The notes beneath the pieces were generated by a model. It saw only the letters and a program-made list of their open reading frames with translations, ran no database searches and was not told the origin of the DNA. Position numbers and translations under genes: made by a program. Shown here piece by piece: positions 44,034-53,136 of a DNA stretch of 64,000 bases (the stretch's first letter is position 1; each line of letters starts with the position of its first letter). Source of the DNA: QZLE01 sp033852075 (GTDB lineage Bacteria > Pseudomonadota > Gammaproteobacteria > QZLD01); the NCBI GenBank assembly GCA_033852075.1, contig JAWSVC010000015.1, positions 1 through 64,000 on the forward strand, written 5' to 3'.

Positions 44034-45761
44034 TTAAATTTGCAGATGTGCAAAGCATGAAAATCCATAAGAGTGTTTATGTTTTTCATGTTTTGCATTC
44101 TGAAGATATCTACTTTCAATCTCTTCAGGCAAAAGGTGTTCTATAATTCTACAGCCAAACAAATTCATATATTCTTCTAGCTGTTTACTATCAATCCCAA
44201 AGGTATAGCTTTCGCCTAGCTCATCAACTGCGGTACGAGCTTCACAAGCACCATAATAAGAATCGTTACCTCTAATCATATCTTCATAAAAATAATCGAA
44301 AAAGATCTCACTTCCGTCACCACATATATCTTTTATCTCACGAATGGTTTTTTCAAAACTATTTTGATCAAGATACATGGTTACGCCTTCCCAAATGACA
44401 AGAGTACGCAAGCCTTCTTTAAAACCGGATTCAACAAGCTTTTTAGGGAGGTTGTCTTTCATGAAATTCACTGACACATAATTAACTCTTTTAGGAATAT
44501 CGATTTCGGACCTATTGAGCGTACGAATCTTCTCGGATTGAGTAGACTCAATATCTATTTCATAAATAATCGTATTTGTATTTAATGAATTAAATCTATA
44601 TGCCCGAGTATCATATCCAGCACCCAATATAAGCACCTGCGGCACCTTTTTAAGCAATGCTTTCTCAAATATAGAATCAATATATTTGGTGCGTGCATAT
44701 AAATAACCATAAACACCATTAGTAAATGAGTTAAGTGATATTAAATCATGTTGTTCTTGTGTATTAATAGATTGAAGAAAATTTTGCTGGTTTTCTGTAA
44801 TCATATTTTTAGCTAAATAATCACTACCACACTCACCAAAATCATCCACTCTCTCTGCAAATGCTCGCAAAAAAGCAACCTGCAATGCAGTATTTGAAGA
44901 GTGATTTTCAATACCTACATTTGCTTTGAAGTTATCTAACAAAGAAATATCATTATTAGCTGCAACAATATTTAAAAATTGCTCAATTATGTGATTGAAT
45001 TTCTCAGGTTTTTCAACAAAAAACATATGGCCAGCATTTGAAACGGAATGCAAAACAGAATTCTTTATTCTTTTTCGCAAAAATAACGAGGCCATAAAAG
45101 GTGATAATTGATCATCTCTAGAATTCAAGACCAAAACAGGAACAGATATTCCCTTTAGCATTTCAGCGCTATTATAATTTCTTGCAGCCATCAATTGTTT
45201 ATTGTAAGCATCGATATTTAAATTATATCCCTGTCTTTTTAATAGTAGTTCATCAATTGAACAACCAGGCTGGTTAAAAAAATCAGAATGATAAGCAATT
45301 TCCAAACGTTTCTTTGCTCGCTCATAGTTTGAATCGGCGGTTGTATTGTTGATAATATTCAATATTTCTGCAGGAGGATAAACTTGAAACGGAGCTCCTT
45401 GACCAACTCCAGGCGCAGCTAAGACCATAGAATGCACTTTGTGTTGATACATATGATAAAAAGCTTGAGCAATAAGAACCCCCATAGACACACTAACAAC
45501 GGAGCAGAAATCAATCTTTTCCTGTTCTAAAACTGCATTAATATCTTTTGCAAATTGTTCAATAGAGAACTCCCCTTCTTTAGATGATCTTCCAACTCCC
45601 CTGTTATCAACTGCTATAACTTTATATTTTTTTGAGAAATATTCTAATTGATAATGCCATTCATCATGTGGTAAGCCCAAACCCATAATAAAGACCAATG
45701 GTTCACCATTCCCAATTACTTTGTAATATATTTTTTCGTTAGCACTATTAGCAAAAGGCAT
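44034..45761 (-). CDS. Alpha/beta hydrolase-methyltransferase fusion
   Basis: A 575-residue two-enzyme protein. Residues 1-270 are an alpha/beta hydrolase: oxyanion region MGLGLPHDEW, VDNRGVGRS, nucleophile S92 in SVSMG (first Gly of GxSxG replaced), acid in NSRDDQLSP and H245 in NAGHMFF. Residues 285-575 resemble the LCMT/TIGR00027 class of SAM-dependent O-methyltransferases: GVYGYLYARTKYID, GAGYDTRAYRF (SAM motif near 380), EIDIESTQ and a WEGVTMYLD-like motif. It could methylate and hydrolyse esters of a small acid. A LysR regulator gene lies just upstream on the same strand. Confidence 0.85.
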   Translation of the reverse strand: MPFANSANEKIYYKVIGNGEPLVFIMGLGLPHDEWHYQLEYFSKKYKVIAVDNRGVGRSSKEGEFSIEQFAKDINAVLEQEKIDFCSVVSVSMGVLIAQAFYHMYQHKVHSMVLAAPGVGQGAPFQVYPPAEILNIINNTTADSNYERAKKRLEIAYHSDFFNQPGCSIDELLLKRQGYNLNIDAYNKQLMAARNYNSAEMLKGISVPVLVLNSRDDQLSPFMASLFLRKRIKNSVLHSVSNAGHMFFVEKPEKFNHIIEQFLNIVAANNDISLLDNFKANVGIENHSSNTALQVAFLRAFAERVDDFGECGSDYLAKNMITENQQNFLQSINTQEQHDLISLNSFTNGVYGYLYARTKYIDSIFEKALLKKVPQVLILGAGYDTRAYRFNSLNTNTIIYEIDIESTQSEKIRTLNRSEIDIPKRVNYVSVNFMKDNLPKKLVESGFKEGLRTLVIWEGVTMYLDQNSFEKTIREIKDICGDGSEIFFDYFYEDMIRGNDSYYGACEARTAVDELGESYTFGIDSKQLEEYMNLFGCRIIEHLLPEEIESRYLQNAKHEKHKHSYGFSCFAHLQI

Positions 45762-45867
45762 ATTTACCTCGCATCCTTATAATTTATAAAACATGAAGCC
45801 ATTTTTTATTTTACTTTAATAAAGTCGCACTAATAGTGATATTAATTAGAATACTGATGAAAAAATT

Positions 45868-46794
45868 TCAGTCATTAACAATTTTATTTGATTCTGCTGA
45901 TATCCATTCTTTAAACCCTTTTAATATATAGTTTTCAGCCAATTCGGGTTCATAGGTTAAATAAAAACTGTTATTGCTCGGTATTGTAAAATCAAAAACA
46001 GATATAAGTTTTCCACTACTTAGATAATCTTGCACTACAATCTTGTCGCAAATAGCTATTCCTTCTCCAGCCAATACTGCATCAATAAGATCACCGGTAT
46101 AATCGAAATACTTAATTTTTTCTGGTGCTGCTGATTCTATGCCTAGATTATTTGCAATATATTCCCATGCATAAGGCCAAAGGCTCATATGCAATTGATT
46201 ATATGAAGAAATGAATTTTTTATCCGTAAATGGAACTGTATGATGAAGAATGTCGGGAGAACAAACAACAATGGCTGGTGAGTTTAAAAAAAGGGTATTC
46301 TCAGCTTCCAGAACTTTTTTATTACCCCATAATATATTTACTTTTACTTCATCTCTTAAGTCATTCTTTGGCTTTGCTTTTTTATGGTCAACTATTCTTA
46401 ACTCAACCTCTGAAAAGCTATCTAAAAATCCGTCAATATGATTTTTTAACCAATGCATATAGAAAAAATTTGGAACATCCAAGCACAAAACAACATTTTT
46501 CCTTTTAGATACTATGTTCGATGTAGCCGTATAAATATCATTAAAAACCTTGGTAATAGCCTCAAAATACTCTTTGCCTTCATCAGTTAGGTTGATTGAT
46601 CTTGGGTTTCTTTGAATTAGTTTAATTCCTAAAAAATCTTCTAATTGACGCATTTGATGGCTTACTGCTGAAGGCGTAACAAACAATTCTTCTGCTGCAT
46701 CTTTAAAACTTACCAGGCGAGCAACAGATTCAAATGTCTTTAATGCTGTTAATGATGGCAATCTCTTAATATGATTATTTTTTAGTCCATTCAT
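45868..46794 (-). CDS. LysR-family transcriptional regulator, GcvA-like
   Basis: A 308-residue LysR regulator. The N-terminal winged helix (about 10-70: LPSLTALKTFESVARLVSFKDAAEELFVTPSAVSHQMRQLE) is of the GcvA/AmpR subgroup. The substrate-binding domain covers about 95-300; the effector is unknown. It is encoded 106 bases upstream of the hydrolase-methyltransferase fusion in the same direction and may control it. It is divergent from bamE. Confidence 0.9.
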   Translation of the reverse strand: MNGLKNNHIKRLPSLTALKTFESVARLVSFKDAAEELFVTPSAVSHQMRQLEDFLGIKLIQRNPRSINLTDEGKEYFEAITKVFNDIYTATSNIVSKRKNVVLCLDVPNFFYMHWLKNHIDGFLDSFSEVELRIVDHKKAKPKNDLRDEVKVNILWGNKKVLEAENTLFLNSPAIVVCSPDILHHTVPFTDKKFISSYNQLHMSLWPYAWEYIANNLGIESAAPEKIKYFDYTGDLIDAVLAGEGIAICDKIVVQDYLSSGKLISVFDFTIPSNNSFYLTYEPELAENYILKGFKEWISAESNKIVND

Positions 46795-46924
46795 CCCATT
46801 ATCCCTAAATATATCCTATATATTCCATTATATATAAATCATAAAAAAAGAATGAATTAAATTCACCTTTGCGTCTCAAACACATTAGGTTATTATTCTT
46901 GTCATCTTAATCAGGGAAAAACAG

Positions 46925-47281
46925 ATGTTTTATAAATTTAGATTTCCAGTTTTAATTATAATTATCGGGGCAATTTGGGGCTGTTCAGTAAATGACCTAC
47001 CATTTGTATATAAGGTAGAAGTACAACAAGGTAATTTATTAACACAAGAAAACTTAGACAAAATCAAACTAGGTATGTCTAAAAGACAAATTACTTATAT
47101 TATTGGCTCACCAAATATCATTGACCCATTTCACCAAGATCGTTGGGAATATATATTTACATTAAAACCGAGTCGCGGAAATTATAGAGAAAACAAAATC
47201 ACCTTACTATTTGATAAAGAAAACAAACTTGAAAAAATTGAAGGTAAAGGTGTAGAAAAGGATTTTCTAACTAAAGATTAG
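46925..47281 (+). CDS. bamE: Outer-membrane assembly lipoprotein BamE
   Basis: A small lipoprotein of the BAM complex that inserts outer-membrane beta-barrels. The signal ends in lipobox AIWGC. The mature part has YKVEVQQGNLLTQENLDKIKLGMSKRQITYIIGSPNIIDPFHQDRWEYIF, the SmpA/OmlA pattern. It has 118 residues. RatB and RatA follow on the opposite strand, the usual gammaproteobacterial neighbourhood (rat-smpB-bamE). Confidence 0.94.
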   Translation: MFYKFRFPVLIIIIGAIWGCSVNDLPFVYKVEVQQGNLLTQENLDKIKLGMSKRQITYIIGSPNIIDPFHQDRWEYIFTLKPSRGNYRENKITLLFDKENKLEKIEGKGVEKDFLTKD

Positions 47282-47301
47282 AATTATATAAACTTAAAAA
47301 C

Positions 47302-47332
47302 ATAAAGCGCCTAAACATTATAGACGCTTTAT
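47302..47332. terminator. Hairpin between convergent bamE and ratB
   Basis: ATAAAGCG and CGCTTTAT pair, with a further CTA/TAG inside. It lies between two convergent stops and lacks a long T-run. Probable bidirectional terminator. Confidence 0.45.
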
Positions 47333-47337
47333 ATATC

Positions 47338-47658
47338 TTACGCAGAAGCAGATTCAGCTTTTGCTTTATCTCTTTCAGCCTTACGCGCTCTAGCTTCTTT
47401 AGGATCTGCAACTAAAGGACGACATATTTCAATTCTGTCCCATTCATTCAAAACTGTATCCATAGTTGTTTTCTTACCAAAGATAGCTATTTTGTTTACA
47501 TCAAAATCAATATCATCTGGATAACGTTTCATAATACCTGAGCGCTGAATAGCTTCTTCTACTGTAGCTCCTTCATGAACTGTTACCTCAAGCGCGATTT
47601 GCTCATCAACAGACTTACCATACGCAACTTCAACCTTGATTCTTTTTAACTCAGTCAT
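47338..47658 (-). CDS. ratB: RnfH/RatB family ubiquitin-like protein
   Basis: A 106-residue protein of the UPF0125/RnfH family with a beta-grasp fold. It shows IKVEVAYGKSVDEQIALEVTVHEGATVEEAI, IAIFGKKTTMDTVLNEWDRIEICRPLVADPKEARARKAE, the family signature. The function is unclear. It overlaps ratA by eight bases, so the pair is coupled. Confidence 0.92.
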   Translation of the reverse strand: MTELKRIKVEVAYGKSVDEQIALEVTVHEGATVEEAIQRSGIMKRYPDDIDFDVNKIAIFGKKTTMDTVLNEWDRIEICRPLVADPKEARARKAERDKAKAESASA

Positions 47659-48088
47659 ATACTTCTCCAGCCCTTTTTACAAAAGCATTTACAATAGAGT
47701 TCATAATGTGACCAAAAACCACACCGAACACCTTTTTTACAATACTATTTGAGTATTCGTACTCAAGATTCAATGATACAGTGCTTGCAAGATCATCTAA
47801 TCTTTCAAATCTCCACACACCATGCAGATGAGAGAAAGGACCATCTACAAGATTCATTTCAATACATGAGCCATCAACCCGCCTATTGCATGTGGTAAAT
47901 GAATTATTTACTTTACCCTTGCTAATAGACAACCTAGCGATCATCTCATTGCCATCAATGCCAAGCACCTCACTCTTACTGCACCAAGGCAAAAACTCTT
48001 TATAAGAATCTACGTCATCAACCAGACTATACATCTGCTGACATGAGTAAGGTACCAATATTGACTTCGAAACGCTCGCCACATTCAA
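47651..48088 (-). CDS. ratA: RatA family START-domain protein
   Basis: A 145-residue START/polyketide cyclase-like protein. Seen: SKSILVPYSCQQMYSLVDDVDSYKEFLPWCSKSEVL, VDGPFSHLHGVWRFE and VFGVVFGHIMNSIVNAFVKRAGEVY. In E. coli RatA is reported to block 70S ribosome assembly; others relate the family to ubiquinone-binding Coq10. It is divergent from smpB, which sits in the same neighbourhood in many gammaproteobacteria. Confidence 0.92.
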   Translation of the reverse strand: MNVASVSKSILVPYSCQQMYSLVDDVDSYKEFLPWCSKSEVLGIDGNEMIARLSISKGKVNNSFTTCNRRVDGSCIEMNLVDGPFSHLHGVWRFERLDDLASTVSLNLEYEYSNSIVKKVFGVVFGHIMNSIVNAFVKRAGEVYD

Positions 48089-48205
48089 ACCAGCTATGTT
48101 ACAAACCGCATTATTCTACAGCACATAAAATGAAAATTCACCATTCAAAACAATAATGGATAAAAAATACTGGTATACAATCTAAACACTGCTTACAATT
48201 CAGTC

Positions 48206-48691
48206 ATGGCAAAAAGTAAGAAAAAAACAAAAACTCCAAGTAATAACATTGCTACGAATAAAAGTGCGTGGCATGAATATTTTTTGGAAGAGAAGTATGA
48301 AGCAGGTATATCTCTTCAAGGCTGGGAAGTTAAAAGTCTGCGTGAAGGTAGAATAAACCTGAAGGAAAGCTACGTTTTTATTAAAAACGGAGAGGCTTTT
48401 ATTAGTGGCGCTCATATATCACCACTACAATCAGCATCTACTCATGTTGACCCAAATCCAACCAGAGTCCGTAAGCTATTACTACATAAAAGAGAGCTAA
48501 ATGTCCTTATAGGCGCAGTTGAACGCAAAGGTTATACTTTGCTTCCTATATCCATGTATTGGCAACGTGGCAAAGCAAAACTTGAAGTAGCTCTTGGTAA
48601 AGGCAAAAAACAACACGACAAACGTGAAACTGAAAAGAAAAGGGATTGGAATAGAGAAAAAAGCCGCATAATGAAAGGTGCAAATAGATAA
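48206..48691 (+). CDS. smpB: SsrA-binding protein SmpB
   Basis: Binds tmRNA and brings it to stalled ribosomes. It has 161 residues: IATNKSAWHEYFLEEKYEAGISLQGWEVKSLREGRINLKESYV, HKRELNVLIGAVERKGYTLLPISMYW and a basic C-terminal tail (KREWNREKSR-like) that occupies the empty mRNA channel. The tmRNA gene it serves starts 74 bases downstream, so both halves of trans-translation are together. Confidence 0.97.
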   Translation: MAKSKKKTKTPSNNIATNKSAWHEYFLEEKYEAGISLQGWEVKSLREGRINLKESYVFIKNGEAFISGAHISPLQSASTHVDPNPTRVRKLLLHKRELNVLIGAVERKGYTLLPISMYWQRGKAKLEVALGKGKKQHDKRETEKKRDWNREKSRIMKGANR

Positions 48692-48764
48692 TATCAACTT
48701 TATTCTCTATCTTTTATACAAGCTGCTATTATTCAATTCTTAAAAGAGATAAAATAAAGAAATC

Positions 48765-49120
48765 GGGGGCGAAATGGCTTCGACGTTGGTCGCGAAACCC
48801 CAGGTGCATGCCGAGAGAGATACCTACTCGTAAAAATAGTGTCAACTTAAAGTAGTTGCAAACGACGAAAACTACGCTCTAGCTGCTTAATCCAGCTAGC
48901 CTTCACTTAGGTAGTGCTTGTACTCTTATACTGAAGGTCATACTTTACAAGCTAGTAGTGATGTATGTTCGTGACATCATAGCGAAACCTTTAACGAAAT
49001 CGTTGTCTGTCTTCCTAGCTCATCGGGTAGCAGCCAATTAAATCAAAAGCATGAGATAAGCATGTAGAGCCGAAGGCGTAGGTCTAGCGGACGGGGGTTC
49101 GATCCCCCCCGCCTCCACCA
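48765..49120 (+). ncRNA. ssrA: Transfer-messenger RNA (tmRNA)
   Basis: One-piece tmRNA of 356 bases that rescues stalled ribosomes. The 5' end GGGGGCG pairs with CGCCTCC before ACCA at the 3' end (seven base pairs, one G-T). GGGGTTCGATCCCCC-like T-arm sequence and the 5' D-like loop are visible. The tag frame starts at GCA 48858 and stops at TAA 48888-48890, giving ANDENYALAA, a typical gammaproteobacterial proteolysis tag. CCA is encoded. An IS6-family element begins eight bases after the 3' end. Confidence 0.97.
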
Positions 49121-49128
49121 TTTTCAAA

Positions 49129-49940
49129 GGCACTGTCAACTTGTTAGCTACAAGCTAAAACAAATCGTTATTAAAACAACTTAACTCATATTTTGGGTGC
49201 AACATGCCCTATCCCATTCTTCGAAAGCTCGATCTCGTAATAAACGATAATTCTCGGCTTTCATCAAATGTCGTCCAACCTGAAATAAGTTGTTAACCAC
49301 TCCATGACAAGTTAAAAATCGCTGTGCTTGCCCATGAGATTTGAATCGTCGCATTTGCCTTTCTTGATTTCTCGTTCGCTGATGCGAAGCCTCACATCGG
49401 TTGTTTTCATATCTATTATTAATATGGCCAACCAAAGGCATTACCTCCCTTTTCGCTGCTGAGTAACTTTTTAGTTTATCAGTCACAATCCTATTTGGTG
49501 ATACTTGTTGACCTATCAATAACTTCTTGAAAAACCTCTTTGCAGCTTTCTTGTCACGCCTTTTCTGCACCAGAATATCAAGCTCATCTCCATCTTGATC
49601 TACTGCTCGCCAAAGATAATACAGTTTACTATTAATTTTGATAAACACTTCATCCAGATACCAAATATCACCTAATGGACCTCGGTTTCTTTTAATGCGT
49701 TTAGTGTAGTCATTTGCAAACTTTAAGCACCACTGTCGGATGCTTTCATAGCTGACCACAATGCCTCGTAAGGCGAGTATTTCTTCGATATCTCTAAAAC
49801 TCAGTGCATATCTATGATACAGCAACACTGCATGACTAATAATCTGGGCTGGATACCGATAACCTGAGTAAATGTTCTTTGCGCTCTTCATGCGCGGATT
49901 ATCGCATTTTTGCTACTTGGGTTGTCAAGTTGACAGTACC
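49129..49940 (-). mobile_element. IS6-family insertion sequence
   Basis: An 812-base element bounded by inverted repeats GGCACTGTCAACTTG (49129-49143) and, inverted, GGTACTGTCAACTTG (49926-49940), 14 of 15 identical and of the GGNACTGT type usual for IS6/IS26. It encodes one transposase. The eight bases on each side (TTTTCAAA and TATATGAT) do not match, so the expected eight-base target duplication is missing. It lies between ssrA and recJ. Confidence 0.92.
49181..49891 (-). CDS. IS6-family transposase
   Basis: A 236-residue DDE transposase. An N-terminal helix-turn-helix (YALSFRDIEEILALRGIVVSYESIRQWC) is followed by the catalytic domain with D80 in WYLDEVF, D138 in IVTDKLKSY and a Glu near 167 in NNRCEASHQRTR. 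Full length for the family and without frameshifts, so probably active. Confidence 0.94.
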   Translation of the reverse strand: MKSAKNIYSGYRYPAQIISHAVLLYHRYALSFRDIEEILALRGIVVSYESIRQWCLKFANDYTKRIKRNRGPLGDIWYLDEVFIKINSKLYYLWRAVDQDGDELDILVQKRRDKKAAKRFFKKLLIGQQVSPNRIVTDKLKSYSAAKREVMPLVGHINNRYENNRCEASHQRTRNQERQMRRFKSHGQAQRFLTCHGVVNNLFQVGRHLMKAENYRLLRDRAFEEWDRACCTQNMS

Positions 49941-49996
49941 TATATGATGTCAATCAGTCAGAATAAATCTTCATATGCAATTGAATAACAACAAAT

Positions 49997-51718
49997 TTAT
50001 AATATTCTCTCAACCATTAACTGCAGCGTCCTATTCCCCCGGAATTCATTTACATCCAATCGGTATACCAGTTCGACTTGTTCAGGTATGCCATCCCACT
50101 CTGAATCAATACAATTAAATGCGATTGCGTTTACAACCAGTCCATCATTAGTCCGTAATCTCATTTTAAGGTGTTTATCTTTTAAAATATCCGCATTAAC
50201 GACATGAAACTTTCCATAAAATTGCGGTTGAGAAAAATGGTGTCCCCAAGGTCCCAGGTTTTTAATTAAATCTGCTAATTCTAAGTTGAAATCATTATCA
50301 TCCAGCTCACCATCAACTAATACTGTATTTTCAAAATTTTCTGATGTTGATACCTTTGCAACCTGCTCTTCTAGTGCCTTAGCAAACTCTTCGTATTTGT
50401 CTGATTGGATACTTAATCCTGCAGCCATGACATGACCACCAAATTTAATTATTAATCCAGGATTTTCTGCATCTATTGCTTCGAATATGTCACGTATATG
50501 TATCCCTTGAATTGAACGGGCTGAACCTTTAAGGATACCATCATCACCTTTAGCAAATATAACCGTAGGTCGATGCGTGCGATCTTTAATTCTGGAAGCC
50601 AGAATACCAATTACACCTTGATGCCATTCCTCTCGATACAGACAAACAGACAATGTATTCTCTGCATCTAATCCATCTTCTATCTGTTGATCTAATAAGG
50701 CCAAAGCCTCTAGCTTCATATCTTCTTCTATGACCTTACGTTCATCATTTAGATCATGAAGTTTAGAAGCAAGTTCTATGGATTTGCCGTAATTATCAGC
50801 CAACAGGCATTCTATGCCTAATGCCATATCTTCAAGTCGTCCAGCAGCATTAAGTCTGGGACCAAGAGCAAAACCAAGATCGCCAGAATCAACAGAAGCA
50901 AGACTCCGCTTGGATATTTCAAGCAATGCAGCTATTCCATAACAACAATGTCTATGTTTTATACGTTTCAGACCTTGAGCTACCAGAGCACGATTATTTT
51001 TATCCAAAATAGCGATATCAGCAACTGTTCCAAGTGCAACTAAATCAAGATAATTGGCGAGGTTTGGATCCTGCATTTGATTTTGTTCAAACCAATTAGC
51101 CTTTCTAAGCTCGGCACGAACGGCAAGCAACAGATAAAATACAACCCCTACCCCTGCAAGATTTAACAATCCTTCGTCAGCACCAACACGCGGATTAACT
51201 AAAGCTGCTGCATCAGGTAATTCCTGACCAGGAAGGTGGTGATCAGTGATAATAATAGGAATACTTAGATTATTAGCCTGTTCTACACCTTTTACAGACG
51301 TTATCCCATTATCTACGGTAATTATGAGCTCCGCTCCCTGGCGTGAACATTCATCGACTAATTCTTCTGACAATCCATATCCATGAGAGAAACGACTAGG
51401 AACGATATAATCAATATTGCTATTACCAAATGCCTTAATAGCTTTTATGCACAACGCACAGCTAGTTGCACCATCAGCATCATAATCAGCAACAATAATT
51501 ATTTTTTCTTGGTTAATTATGGAATTGGCTAATTTTACTGCGGCTTTTTCTATGTCATTGATTGAATGGTAAGGGATAAGAGTATTAAGGCCATAATCCA
51601 TATCACCTTGGGACTGGATACCTCTGGCAGAGAGGATTTTGCTGATTATTTGAGGGTAGCCAGGGATAGCGACTTGGGATTCGGGTTCACGAAAAGCTAT
51701 TTTTGGATTGGATTTCAT
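49997..51718 (-). CDS. recJ: Single-strand-specific exonuclease RecJ
   Basis: 5'-3' single-strand DNA exonuclease in recombination and mismatch repair. DHH-family motifs: VADYDADGATS, TVDNGITS, ITDHHLPG and ALVNPR; the DHHA1 part has LGPRLNAAGR and GGHVMAAGLSI. The last 110 residues form the OB-like domain. Its 573 residues match E. coli RecJ (577), so it is intact despite the IS6 element just 56 bases past its stop codon. Confidence 0.96.
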   Translation of the reverse strand: MKSNPKIAFREPESQVAIPGYPQIISKILSARGIQSQGDMDYGLNTLIPYHSINDIEKAAVKLANSIINQEKIIIVADYDADGATSCALCIKAIKAFGNSNIDYIVPSRFSHGYGLSEELVDECSRQGAELIITVDNGITSVKGVEQANNLSIPIIITDHHLPGQELPDAAALVNPRVGADEGLLNLAGVGVVFYLLLAVRAELRKANWFEQNQMQDPNLANYLDLVALGTVADIAILDKNNRALVAQGLKRIKHRHCCYGIAALLEISKRSLASVDSGDLGFALGPRLNAAGRLEDMALGIECLLADNYGKSIELASKLHDLNDERKVIEEDMKLEALALLDQQIEDGLDAENTLSVCLYREEWHQGVIGILASRIKDRTHRPTVIFAKGDDGILKGSARSIQGIHIRDIFEAIDAENPGLIIKFGGHVMAAGLSIQSDKYEEFAKALEEQVAKVSTSENFENTVLVDGELDDNDFNLELADLIKNLGPWGHHFSQPQFYGKFHVVNADILKDKHLKMRLRTNDGLVVNAIAFNCIDSEWDGIPEQVELVYRLDVNEFRGNRTLQLMVERIL

Positions 51719-51753
51719 TGGTGAAATTCAGGTTGGATTACGATTAATCAAAC

Positions 51754-51906
51754 CGTCATCCCGGCGAAGGCCGGGATCCAGTTTTACTAACTTTATATTC
51801 AACCATAAAAATCACTTTACTCAGAATATAACTCGTTAATAACAAATAACTTTCACTACAATATCCACGTGATTCGTTCTGGATACCGGCCTTCGCCGGT
51901 ATGACG
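51754..51906. repeat. Inverted pair of dispersed palindromic repeats
   Basis: One unit (CGTCATCCCGGCGAAGG..., 51754-51781) and a second unit in the opposite orientation (51879-51906) are separated by about 97 bases. Each has its own palindromic core and together they can form a long stem, a BIME-like layout. They lie between recJ and thrC, which are transcribed in the same direction. Confidence 0.82.
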
Positions 51907-51982
51907 TCCTTTTATTGCTATTTGATTTCCCAGACAGCAGTGCCCTTCTCGGGAATGTCTTATTAAGCCCTGAAGCAAGAAC

Positions 51983-53119
51983 TTAAAGATTCTTAAGAAT
52001 AGCTTTACTCACAGAGTCATATGTTGCTTCAACAGTAACAATATTGGCATCGCACTGTTTAATAGCAATATCAGGATCTTTCAAACCATGACCTGTAAGT
52101 GTACATACGATTGTACTGCCTTCTGGTATCTTGCCACTCTTGATATCTTTAAGAGCACCAGCCACAGAAGTTGCAGAAGCTGGTTCGCAGAAAATACCTT
52201 CTTTTTGTGCCAGAAGCTTTTGAGTTGCAAGGATTTCTTCATCAGAAAACTCATCAAACCAACCACCAGATTCTTTGCTTGCCATCCATGCATAATCCCA
52301 TGATTGTGGGTTACCAATTCTAATAGCAGTTGCAACTGTTTCCGGATGTTCTACAGGATGGCCGCGAAGGAAAGGCGCTGCACCAGATGCCTGATAACCA
52401 ACCATAATAGGAGTATCATCGACAACCTTATCTACCGAATAAGGTTTAATATCCTGACATGGTTGTGCGGCTTTTTGCGCCATTTCTCCAATTTTACCAG
52501 CATATTCACTGTATCCCAGCCAATATGCGGTTATGTTTCCTGCATTACCTACAGGCAAACAGTGATAATCCGGGGCCTTACCTAATTCTTCAATAATCTC
52601 GAATGAAGCAGTCTTCTGACCTTGTAATCTGAATGGATTAATTGAGTTCACAATTGAGATAGGGGCTTGAGCGCCGATCTCTTTAACCAGCTGCATACCA
52701 TCGTCAAAGTTACCTTTGATTTGTAGAATCTCTGCACCATACATAATTGCCTGTGCAAGTTTACCTAAAGCAATTTTACCTTCAGGAATAAGTACGAATG
52801 CTTTCATACCTGCACGCGCTGCATATGCCGCTGCAGCTGCTGATGTATTGCCTGTAGATGCACAGATAATTGCACCACTCCCCTCTTCATATGCTCTTGT
52901 TACGGCAACTGTCATACCGCGATCCTTAAAAGAGCCAGTGGGATTCATTCCTTCGTATTTAGCATATATTTCTACATCTTTACCTATTTCTTTAGGGATG
53001 TTTTGCAGCTTGATTAAAGGCGTATTACCTTCTCCGATACTGATCGGGGTATCAGTAGAAATTGGCATTCTTTCTTTGTACTTTTCAATCAAACCTGTAT
53101 AACGTGGACGAAGTGGCAT
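51983..53119 (-). CDS. thrC: Threonine synthase ThrC
   Basis: PLP enzyme converting phosphohomoserine to threonine. The PLP Lys is in NPTGSFKDRGM; CASTGNTSAAAAAYAARAG and a Gly-rich phosphate-binding LPVGNAGNITAYW are present. At 378 residues it is the shorter type found with hom in many bacteria, not the E. coli ThrC of 428. It lies 17 bases downstream of hom, so the two form an operon; homoserine kinase is not in the window. Confidence 0.95.
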   Translation of the reverse strand: MPLRPRYTGLIEKYKERMPISTDTPISIGEGNTPLIKLQNIPKEIGKDVEIYAKYEGMNPTGSFKDRGMTVAVTRAYEEGSGAIICASTGNTSAAAAAYAARAGMKAFVLIPEGKIALGKLAQAIMYGAEILQIKGNFDDGMQLVKEIGAQAPISIVNSINPFRLQGQKTASFEIIEELGKAPDYHCLPVGNAGNITAYWLGYSEYAGKIGEMAQKAAQPCQDIKPYSVDKVVDDTPIMVGYQASGAAPFLRGHPVEHPETVATAIRIGNPQSWDYAWMASKESGGWFDEFSDEEILATQKLLAQKEGIFCEPASATSVAGALKDIKSGKIPEGSTIVCTLTGHGLKDPDIAIKQCDANIVTVEATYDSVSKAILKNL

Positions 53120-53136
53120 CTTTATTCCTTTCTATA

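Noticed and set aside
49121..49948. Eight-base target-site duplication of the IS6 element
   Set aside because: Flanks TTTTCAAA and TATATGAT differ at several positions.
18803..51906. CRISPR array
   Set aside because: The repeated units are far apart, vary in sequence and orientation, and have no regular spacers or cas genes.
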